Below are positions 1 to 4,511 of a stretch of DNA of 5,627 bases, piece by piece. The notes beneath the pieces are model-generated. The model did not search any database and was not told where the DNA came from. It saw nothing but the letters and a program-made list of their open reading frames with translations. The translations under genes were made by a program, and so were the position numbers. Position 1 is the first letter of the stretch, and every line of letters starts with the position of its first letter. Origin of the DNA: Acidimicrobiia bacterium (lineage in GTDB: Bacteria > Actinomycetota > Acidimicrobiia > Acidimicrobiales > SZUA-35); contig JAOUGG010000230.1 in the NCBI GenBank assembly GCA_029857855.1, positions 1-5,627 on the forward strand, given 5' to 3'.

Positions 1-1
1 C

Positions 2-475
2 CCGGGTGATTTCCGTCACGTGCTCGGTCACTTTCCGACCGGCGTGACGGTGGTGACGACCGACGGGGAGCCGGGCGCCGGTCGACCGGCCGGGGTCACC
101 ATCGGGTCATTCACCTCGATCTCGCTCGACCCGCCGCTCGTCGGCTTCTACCTCGGCTCCGGAGCAGGCACCCGCGACGTGGTGGAGTTGGCCGGTCACT
201 TCTGTGTCAACATCCTGGCCGACGACCAGCAGGAGCTCAGCAACCGGATGGCCTCGAAGGCCGACGACAAGTTCGAGGGGATCACCTACGAGCTGTCGGA
301 GACCGGCTCGCCGATCCTGCCGGATGTGCTCGGCATCATCGACTGCCGGATCCATCAGGTGGTGGAGGCCGGCGACCACGATCTGATCATCGGCCGGGTC
401 CTGAACCTGTCCGTGCGCCGGGAGGGCCGTCCATTGCTGTTCTTCAAGGGGCAATACGGATCATTCGCCACCTGA
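2..475 (+). CDS. Flavin reductase domain protein (FMN-binding split barrel), 5'-truncated
   Basis: This family binds FMN and usually reduces free flavin with NAD(P)H to supply a partner monooxygenase (HpaC/ActVB-like). The frame is open to the left edge. GTG at 20 is internal, because the family motif begins before it with FRHVLGHFPTGVTVVTT. The 157 visible residues carry the family landmarks in order: FPTGVTVVT; SFTSISLDPPLVGFYL, the conserved flavin-site stretch; FCVNILADDQQELSNRMASK; GSPILPDVLGIIDCRI; and GDHDLIIGRVLNLSVRREGRPLLFFKGQYGSF at the C-terminus. Family members are about 160-170 residues, so probably only the first 5-15 are missing. TGA at 473-475 ends the gene and a hairpin follows. 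No partner oxygenase is visible, so the physiological substrate cannot be named. The family call is secure. The exact function (free-flavin reductase versus a bound-flavin oxidoreductase) is inferred. Confidence 0.9.
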   Translation, partial: PGDFRHVLGHFPTGVTVVTTDGEPGAGRPAGVTIGSFTSISLDPPLVGFYLGSGAGTRDVVELAGHFCVNILADDQQELSNRMASKADDKFEGITYELSETGSPILPDVLGIIDCRIHQVVEAGDHDLIIGRVLNLSVRREGRPLLFFKGQYGSFAT

Positions 476-477
476 TT

Positions 478-497
478 CCGGGGTAGATCGTCCCCGG
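478..497 (+). terminator. Hairpin just after the flavin reductase stop
   Basis: A perfect 6-bp inverted repeat, CCGGGG (478-483) and CCCCGG (492-497), encloses an 8-nt loop and starts two bases after the TGA. The position fits a transcript 3' end. No T-tract follows, so it is at best a GC-type terminator or an RNA-end stabiliser. Confidence 0.35.
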
Positions 498-533
498 CGC
501 CGACCGCCTCGCCGGTGGTTACATGGAGACAAG

Positions 534-545
534 AGCCGATCGGCT
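534..545. repeat. 12-bp perfect palindrome upstream of the M50 protease
   Basis: AGCCGATCGGCT reads the same on both strands. It lies 34 bases before the first possible start codon of the protease gene and could be an operator half-site pair. Palindromes of this kind also arise by chance in GC-rich DNA. I see no clear -10/-35 pair beside it. Confidence 0.2.
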
Positions 546-578
546 GTCGAACCGTGGAGGTCGATGGCGATCGGATGA

Positions 579-1535
579 GTGTGGCGACGAGGCGGAAGGC
601 GGCGGGTTTTGGCTATCCAGGCGGTGCGAACAGAGATCGAGGAGCCGAGGTTCAGCCCGCTCTGGTTTGCCACAGCTGTGGCCTCGATCGGATTCATGGC
701 CGCCGTGGCGCCGAGCGGCTTGTATCTGCTCGGCTTCCTCGGCGTGATCATCCTCACCCATGAGGCCGGGCACCTGGTGGCGGCTCGCTGGGCCGGCATG
801 CGGCCGTCGGAGTTCTTCTGGGGGTTCGGACCGGAGATCTGCTCGGTCACCGTCGGTGACTGCCGCTACGGCCTGAAAGTGCTGTTCCTGGGCGGATACG
901 TGAAGATCGAGGGGATGACCCCGGCATCGGAGGTCCCCGAGGGGTTCGACGAGGCGGGCACCTATCGGGCGGCTTCCCATTGGGGTCGCCTGTTCACCAT
1001 CCTGGCCGGACCGGCGGTCAACATGGCCACGGCCGTACTGGCCTTCGCCGCCGTCGAGTGGCGGAACGGGGCGAGCTTCGTCGAGTCGTGGCGAACCGCG
1101 CTGGCCCTGGTTCAGCTGGTGATCACGGCGACGGCCGCATCGCTGGTCCGGCTGGTGGCTCAGCTCGGTACCTACGTGAGCGCCGTCATCGATGTTTCAG
1201 GGGCCACGGAGGCGCCGGTCCGGTTCCTGTCGCCGGTCGGTCAGGCGGCGATCAGCGGCCAGGTCATCGAGCGCGGCGTCGGACCGAGCCTCCAATGGTT
1301 CGGGATCCTGGCCTGCGCGGTCGGCGCCATCAATCTCCTGCCGCTGCCTCCGCTCGACGGCTCCCATGCCCTGGTGGCGGTGTTCGAGGGCGTCGTGCAG
1401 CGCATCAAGCGGGATCGCACGATCACGTTCGACGTCACCAGGCTGGTTCCGGTCGCCTATCTGACGATCGGGGCGCTCGTGGCCCTGTCGGTGACCGCGC
1501 TCGTGCTCGACCTGCGTGACCTGACCGCCTCGTAG
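579..1535 (+). CDS. M50-family membrane zinc protease (site-2 protease type), apparently without PDZ domain
   Basis: Site-2 proteases cut transmembrane substrates such as anti-sigma factors within the membrane. Numbered from GTG 579 (318 residues), hydrophobic segments cover about 28-60. The zinc motif HEAGH is at 61-65 with E62 catalytic. FLGGYVKIEGM is at 103-113, the GPAVN membrane motif at 144-148, and further hydrophobic stretches at about 138-159 and 173-204. SPVG is at 218-221, and NLLPLPPLDGSH at 252-263 supplies D260 as the third zinc ligand. A last hydrophobic segment lies near the C-terminus. RseP and mycobacterial Rip1 carry one or two PDZ domains between GPxxN and LDG. Here that stretch is short and mostly hydrophobic, so no PDZ fits. 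GTG 579 directly follows an in-frame TGA and has no well-placed ribosome site. TTG 609, with GGAAGG nine bases upstream, is a good alternative start. The dxr and ispG genes that often flank actinobacterial homologues are absent. Confidence 0.88.
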   Translation: MWRRGGRRRVLAIQAVRTEIEEPRFSPLWFATAVASIGFMAAVAPSGLYLLGFLGVIILTHEAGHLVAARWAGMRPSEFFWGFGPEICSVTVGDCRYGLKVLFLGGYVKIEGMTPASEVPEGFDEAGTYRAASHWGRLFTILAGPAVNMATAVLAFAAVEWRNGASFVESWRTALALVQLVITATAASLVRLVAQLGTYVSAVIDVSGATEAPVRFLSPVGQAAISGQVIERGVGPSLQWFGILACAVGAINLLPLPPLDGSHALVAVFEGVVQRIKRDRTITFDVTRLVPVAYLTIGALVALSVTALVLDLRDLTAS

Positions 1536-1572
1536 AGCCCGTCCGCCTATCAGTGGGCTATGTTTGCAGCTC

Positions 1573-2091
1573 ATGGCTGTCTACGCACTCGGCGGGGCCG
1601 AACCCAGGATTCACCCGACGGCTTTCGTCCATCCCCAGGCGACGGTGATCGGAAACGTCGAGATCGGGGCCGACTCCTCCATCTGGCCGTCCGCCGTGTT
1701 GCGGGGTGACGAGGGTTTCATCCGGATCGGTAGTCGAACGTCGGTGCAGGACTGCTCGGTCCTGCACACCACCGCCGAGCAGCCGACAATCGTCGGTGAC
1801 GAGTGCGTCATCGGCCACATCGTCCACCTGGAGGGCTGCACGGTCGAGAACCGGGCGCTGGTCGGCAACGGCGCCGTCGTGTTGCACCGGGCCGTTATCA
1901 GAAGCTGCTCGTTGGTCGCGTCCAACGCCGTCGTGCCCAACGACATGGAGGTGCCAACCGGCGCCATGGCCCTCGGCGTTCCAGCCAAGATCCGGGAGGG
2001 CAAGGTCACGGTCGACATGATCATCGACGGTGTGGAGGCCTACGTCGAACGGGCTCGAATGTACCGGTCGCAGCTTCGTCGCCTCGACTGA
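1573..2091 (+). CDS. Gamma-carbonic-anhydrase-like hexapeptide-repeat protein with altered zinc site
   Basis: This is a left-handed beta-helix protein of the gamma-class carbonic anhydrase/YrdA/PaaY type, normally a trimer with zinc between subunits. ATG 1573 gives 172 residues, the usual family length. An in-frame TTG at 1564 adds only three residues and looks less likely. The hexapeptide repeats run from about residue 13 to 140. The conserved LRGD (43-46), SVQDCSVLH (57-65) and GH (81-82) are present, followed by a helical tail. H65 and H82 match the first two zinc ligands of Cam-type enzymes. The family normally reads GHxxxxHGC for the second and third ligands. Here it reads GHIVHLEGC, so the third position is E87, with an extra H85 two residues earlier. 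Catalysis is therefore uncertain. The gene begins 37 bases after the M50 stop. No good Shine-Dalgarno is seen, and TATGTT at 1559-1564 could be a -10 for a nearly leaderless transcript. Confidence 0.87.
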   Translation: MAVYALGGAEPRIHPTAFVHPQATVIGNVEIGADSSIWPSAVLRGDEGFIRIGSRTSVQDCSVLHTTAEQPTIVGDECVIGHIVHLEGCTVENRALVGNGAVVLHRAVIRSCSLVASNAVVPNDMEVPTGAMALGVPAKIREGKVTVDMIIDGVEAYVERARMYRSQLRRLD

Positions 2092-2121
2092 TCCGGCCTT
2101 CCGGACGTCGTCGTCCGTTTG

Positions 2122-2150
2122 GATTCAATGTCGCCGGGCATTGTTACTAT
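2122..2150 (+). promoter_or_regulatory. Probable sufB promoter with extended -10
   Basis: TACTAT at 2145-2150 is preceded by TG at 2142-2143 with one base between, giving an extended -10 (TG-n-TACTAT). The expected -35 position, 17 bases upstream at 2122-2127, reads GATTCA and is weak, as is common with extended -10 promoters. Transcription would start near 2157, leaving a leader of about 48 nt before sufB. This implies that sufB can be transcribed separately from the gamma-CA gene. Confidence 0.45.
2126..2143. promoter_or_regulatory. Palindrome over the sufB promoter, candidate operator
   Basis: CAATG (2126-2130) and CATTG (2139-2143) form a perfect inverted repeat around 8 bases. It lies between the -35 and -10 positions and touches the extended -10 TG. 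The placement is what a repressor site would need. Suf operons are commonly controlled by Fe-S-sensing repressors (SufR, or Rrf2-type such as IscR). I cannot match this sequence to a known consensus, so the regulator is unknown. Confidence 0.35.
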
Positions 2151-2156
2151 GGACGT

Positions 2157-2173
2157 AGTGGAAATACGCCACT
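2157..2173. repeat. Second inverted repeat at the predicted sufB transcription start
   Basis: AGTGG (2157-2161) and CCACT (2169-2173) are separated by seven bases. The repeat begins at the predicted transcription start. It could be a second operator or a small hairpin at the 5' end of the mRNA. The arms are short, so chance is possible. Confidence 0.25.
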
Positions 2174-2204
2174 GAATGCCCGCACGTTCGCTTTTGGAGC
2201 CCCT

Positions 2205-3608
2205 ATGACGGTTACGCCCGACAACCTCGATCTTGGTCGCTACAAGCTCGGTTGGAGTGATGCGGAAGACTACGTGTTCAAGCCCAAGAAGGGGCTGAAC
2301 GAGGACATCGTCCGTGAGATGTCGTGGATGAAGGGCGAGCCCGACTGGATGCTCGACATGCGGCTCAAGTCGCTGCGTCACTTCGAACGCCGGCCGATGC
2401 CGAACTGGGGCGGCGACATGTCGGAGATCTATTTCGACGACATCTTCTACTACATCAAGCCGACCGAGGGCCAGGTCGACCGCTGGGAGGACCTGCCCGA
2501 CGCCATCAAGGACACCTACGAGAAGCTGGGTATCCCCGAGGCCGAGCGCAAATACCTGGCCGGTGTGACCGCCCAGTACGAGTCGGAGGTCGTCTTCCAC
2601 CGCAACCGCGAGGACCTCGAGCGTCTCGGCGTGGTGTTCTGCGACATGGACACCGCTCTGCGGGAGTACCCGGACCTGGTCAAGCCGTACTTCGGCAAGA
2701 TCATCCCGATGAACGACAACAAGTTCTCGGCGCTCAACACCTCGGTGTGGTCGGGTGGCTCGTTCATCTACGTACCGCCCGGTGTCGAGGTCGATCAGCC
2801 GCTGCAGGCCTATTTCCGGATCAACGCGGAGAACATGGGTCAGTTCGAGCGGACCCTCATCATCGCCGACGAGGGCTCGAAGGTTCACTACATCGAGGGC
2901 TGCTCGGCTCCGGTGTACACGTCCGATTCGCTGCACTCGGCGGTGGTCGAGATCGTCGTGAAGCCGTCGGCCCACGTCACCTACACCACGATCCAGAACT
3001 GGTCCTCCAACGTGTTCAACCTGGTGACCAAGCGGGCCAGGGTCGAAGCCGAGGGCCACATGGAGTGGATCGACGGCAACATCGGTTCCCGGCTTACCAT
3101 GAAGTATCCGGCCGTCTGGCTGGTGGGCCCCAAGGCCACCGGCGAGGTGCTCTCGGTGGCCTATGCCGGACCGGGCCAGCACCAGGACACCGGGGCCAAG
3201 ATGGTCCACGCCGCACCGGAGACGTCATCCAAGATCGTGTCGAAGTCGATCTCGAAGGACGGCGGACGGTCTTCCTACCGTGGTCTCGTGCGGGTGGAGG
3301 ACGACGCGTACGGCTGCAAGAGCCACGTCCAGTGTGACGCCCTGATCCTCGACGACCAGTCGATCTCCGACACCTATCCCTACATGGAGATCGGTTCCCA
3401 GGACGCCCAGATCGGCCATGAGGCCACGGTCTCGAAGGTGGCCGACGAGCAGCTGTTCTATCTCATGAGCCGCGGCCTCTCCGAGGAGCAGGCCATCGGC
3501 ATGGTGGTCAACGGCTTCATCGAGCCGGTGACCCGGACCCTGCCCATGGAGTACGCGGTCGAGTGGTCCCGCCTGATCGAGCTCCAAATGGAGGGCTCGG
3601 TCGGCTGA
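2205..3608 (+). CDS. sufB: SufB, Fe-S cluster assembly scaffold protein
   Basis: SufB is the scaffold of the cytosolic SUF machine. With SufC (ATPase) and usually SufD it builds Fe-S clusters from sulfur delivered by SufS/SufU or SufE. ATG 2205 has GGAG five bases upstream and gives 467 residues, the normal length. Upstream extension of the frame overlaps the gamma-CA gene and is not real. Conserved blocks include [17 protein letters not shown] (178-194), [22 protein letters not shown] (204-225) and EGCSAP (231-236, with C233). QCD at 376-378 holds C377, equivalent to the essential E. coli SufB C405. GHEATVSK at 404-411 (H405, E406) matches E. coli H433/E434, the cluster site at the SufD interface. 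No intein interrupts it, unlike mycobacterial SufB. sufD, sufC, sufS, sufU and sufR are not adjacent, which is unusual. The last five codons, EGSVG plus stop, are copied 80 bases downstream. Confidence 0.97.
   Translation: MTVTPDNLDLGRYKLGWSDAEDYVFKPKKGLNEDIVREMSWMKGEPDWMLDMRLKSLRHFERRPMPNWGGDMSEIYFDDIFYYIKPTEGQVDRWEDLPDAIKDTYEKLGIPEAERKYLAGVTAQYESEVVFHRNREDLERLGVVFCDMDTALREYPDLVKPYFGKIIPMNDNKFSALNTSVWSGGSFIYVPPGVEVDQPLQAYFRINAENMGQFERTLIIADEGSKVHYIEGCSAPVYTSDSLHSAVVEIVVKPSAHVTYTTIQNWSSNVFNLVTKRARVEAEGHMEWIDGNIGSRLTMKYPAVWLVGPKATGEVLSVAYAGPGQHQDTGAKMVHAAPETSSKIVSKSISKDGGRSSYRGLVRVEDDAYGCKSHVQCDALILDDQSISDTYPYMEIGSQDAQIGHEATVSKVADEQLFYLMSRGLSEEQAIGMVVNGFIEPVTRTLPMEYAVEWSRLIELQMEGSVG
3590..3604 (+). 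repeat. Direct repeat, copy 1 (inside the sufB 3' end)
   Basis: GGAGGGCTCGGTCGG here is identical over 15 bases to 3670-3684, exactly 80 bases away. In this copy it spans the last sense codons of sufB and is followed by CTGA, which contains the stop codon. Confidence 0.8.
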
Positions 3609-3621
3609 CCTGCGTGTTCGG

Positions 3622-3643
3622 CGAGTTTCGCTTGCGAAACTCG
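3622..3643. repeat. Palindrome 1 after sufB (10-bp perfect stem)
   Basis: Arms CGAGTTTCGC (3622-3631) and GCGAAACTCG (3634-3643) pair perfectly around TT. The RNA hairpin would use a CTTG tetraloop on nine base pairs. It starts 13 bases after the sufB stop. There is no T-tract, so it may act as an mRNA-end hairpin or terminator. It may equally be half of a palindromic repeat element together with palindrome 2. Confidence 0.75.
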
Positions 3644-3647
3644 GTTA

Positions 3648-3666
3648 GGTGCTGCCCCGCAGCACC
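3648..3666. repeat. Palindrome 2 after sufB (8-bp perfect stem)
   Basis: Arms GGTGCTGC (3648-3655) and GCAGCACC (3659-3666) pair perfectly around CCC, only four bases after palindrome 1. Two perfect stems in tandem resemble REP/BIME-type intergenic elements. As a terminator it lacks a T-tract. Confidence 0.7.
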
Positions 3667-3669
3667 GGC

Positions 3670-3684
3670 GGAGGGCTCGGTCGG
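3670..3684 (+). repeat. Direct repeat, copy 2 (duplicated sufB 3' end)
   Basis: This copy is identical over 15 bases to 3590-3604. It is followed by TTAG and read in the matching frame it again gives E-G-S-V-G-stop, with GGC changed to GGT and TGA changed to TAG. The 80-base offset puts it out of frame with sufB itself. It suggests that DNA holding the two palindromes was inserted at, or duplicated with, the gene end. Confidence 0.7.
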
Positions 3685-3747
3685 TTAGTCGATTCGAGCG
3701 CGCAGTGAGCACGCACGACCGCGCAAACCTCGACAGCAAGAACGCCG

Positions 3748-4032
3748 GTGTCGGTCGAGAGGCTGCAACTCTTTGTCGCCGTCGAGGATGGGCTGGTGAG
3801 ATCGGCGGTGATCGAAGCCGCCCGGTATCAGCCCTGGGCCAGGGAGGTCTGGAGTCCCTTCGGCGACTGGCTGGAGACCGACCCGGTCGATGATATCGAG
3901 TTGGTCTATCCCGCTGGAGGACCAGGTTTAGCGGATGTGATGGACCCCGCAGCACGTTTGCGCTATGAGCAACTCACCGACGAGTTTGTCAGGAAGGTTG
4001 GTCGGGTCAGTTTGACCGAGGACGAGCCGTGA
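3748..4032 (+). CDS. Small hypothetical protein, 94 residues
   Basis: I do not recognise this protein. The frame opens after TGA at 3706-3708, and GTG 3748 is the only reasonable start. No clear Shine-Dalgarno precedes it. The translation has normal soluble-protein composition and mostly G/C-ending codons. An N-terminal helix-like stretch MSVERLQLFVAVEDGLVRSAVIEAARYQPWAREVW is followed by an acidic patch (LETDPVDDIELVYP) and a likely C-terminal helix (DPAARLRYEQLTDEFVRKVGRVSLTEDEP). There is no signal peptide or membrane segment. It ends 13 bases before a strong terminator hairpin, which supports it being a transcribed gene. It has slightly more A/T-ending codons (TTT, GGA, TTA, CGT) than sufB, perhaps recent acquisition or weak selection. 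An overlapping frame from 3705 to 3893 is less protein-like. It could be a cargo or remnant gene tied to the insertion-like repeat upstream. Confidence 0.45.
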   Translation: MSVERLQLFVAVEDGLVRSAVIEAARYQPWAREVWSPFGDWLETDPVDDIELVYPAGGPGLADVMDPAARLRYEQLTDEFVRKVGRVSLTEDEP

Positions 4033-4045
4033 TCGGCCCGCTGTG

Positions 4046-4085
4046 AACGAGAAAGACCCGGTTGTGTACCGGGCCTTCCTCGTTT
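4046..4085. terminator. Bidirectional terminator between convergent genes
   Basis: A long stem forms from AACGAG (4046-4051), AAG (4053-4055) and CCCGGT (4057-4062), pairing with ACCGGG (4068-4073), CTT (4075-4077) and CTCGTT (4079-4084). It has two single mismatches and a TGTGT loop. It sits between the stops of the + strand hypothetical gene and the - strand small protein. It offers a T-rich 3' side on both strands, the usual design of a shared terminator. Confidence 0.8.
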
Positions 4086-4105
4086 CCAGATCGGTTGGGG
4101 AACCG

Positions 4106-4297
4106 CTACTCGGAGCCGGAGCCCCCGATGTCCGGGATCTTGTCGGTGAGCTCGTCGGCCTTGTCGGCGAGATCCTTGGCCTTCTCGCCCATGTCGCCCG
4201 GAAGCTTGTCGGCGTGCTCGTCGGCGAGGTCCTTGGCCTGATCGGCGGTACCTTTGGCCTTGCCTCCGAGATCCTTGAGCTTGTCGAATATTCCCAT
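4106..4297 (-). CDS. MT0933/Rv0909-like antitoxin-family small helical protein (LEA-like)
   Basis: The 63-residue product is hydrophilic, Lys/Asp/Ala-rich and helical, starting MGIFDKLKDLGGKAKG. This opening and composition resemble the actinobacterial MT0933-like antitoxin family (Rv0909) and, more loosely, CsbD and LEA-type stress proteins. A repeat is visible: AKDLAD occurs at residues 21-26 and 40-45, a 19-residue period, each followed by an (A)DxL segment. The start at 4297 is fixed by a strong Shine-Dalgarno, AAGGAG on the minus strand (4310-4305), seven bases upstream. A start at 4324 would put this site inside the coding region. Rv0909 is paired with an SRPBCC toxin in M. tuberculosis, but no such toxin is adjacent here. 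A true antitoxin role is therefore doubtful and a stand-alone stress protein is equally likely. The gene ends 21 bases before the shared terminator. Confidence 0.75.
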   Translation of the reverse strand: MGIFDKLKDLGGKAKGTADQAKDLADEHADKLPGDMGEKAKDLADKADELTDKIPDIGGSGSE

Positions 4298-4511
4298 CGG
4301 TGAACTCCTTTGTTTTGGTCCCACTGGGGCCGGGTGCCCGGTCGAGCACGCCCGTGGCCGGAGGTGGACGATTCCAGGCTAGTGACTGCTTGTTTCGTTC
4401 CTACGACGATTGCGAGGGCTGCTTTGTCGCGAGCCTGTCGGGCCGACCGGGCCGTTGTGACAAATCCGTGACGAGGGGAACCAATCCCTCGCCGCTGTCG
4501 CCCAAAGAACC
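4298..4511. other. Divergent intergenic region
   Basis: These 214 bases separate the minus-strand small protein from the plus-strand vWA lipoprotein and should hold both promoters. I see no gene. Possible elements are a minus-strand -10-like TAGCCT (4381-4376), a short CCGGG/CCCGG palindrome at 4330-4341, a plus-strand TTGTGACA at 4455-4462 that could be a -35, and an inverted repeat GAGGG (4473-4477) with CCCTC (4486-4490) close to the lipoprotein start. None is strong enough to name a promoter with confidence. Confidence 0.5.
4305..4310 (-). promoter_or_regulatory. Shine-Dalgarno that sets the small protein's start
   Basis: Minus-strand AAGGAG lies seven bases before the ATG at 4297. It is the best ribosome-binding site in the window besides that of sufB and rules out the upstream ATG at 4324. 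Confidence 0.75.

Noticed and set aside
1536..1572. Hairpin AGCCC/GGGCT between the M50 and gamma-CA genes as a terminator
   Set aside because: The stem is only 5 bp with a 14-nt loop and no T-tract, which is too weak to call.
1803..2204. In-frame upstream extension of sufB to a 601-residue protein
   Set aside because: It overlaps the gamma-CA gene in another frame, its translation is Arg/Gly-rich shadow sequence, and ATG 2205 has a good ribosome site and matches normal SufB N-termini and length.
2040..3209. 389-residue minus-strand ORF opposite sufB
   Set aside because: It is antisense to a highly conserved gene. Its Val/Asp/His/Arg-rich composition is the usual mirror of GC-rich coding sequence, and it shows no recognisable domain.
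2205..3608. Intein in SufB, as found in mycobacteria
   Set aside because: The 467 residues align continuously with intein-free SufB, and all conserved blocks are uninterrupted.
3605..3684. CRISPR-like array from the palindromes and direct repeats
   Set aside because: There are only two direct-repeat copies, the intervening sequence holds two unrelated palindromes, and no regular spacers are present.
3705..3893. 62-residue ORF in the frame overlapping the 94-residue gene
   Set aside because: Its translation is Arg/Gly-rich, as out-of-frame GC-rich DNA usually is. The 3748 frame is longer, more protein-like and ends next to the terminator.
4043..4303. 86-residue hydrophobic + strand ORF opposite the small Lys/Asp-rich gene
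   Set aside because: Its Leu/Val/Gly richness is the complement of Lys/Asp/Ala codons. It runs through the terminator hairpin and lacks a ribosome site.
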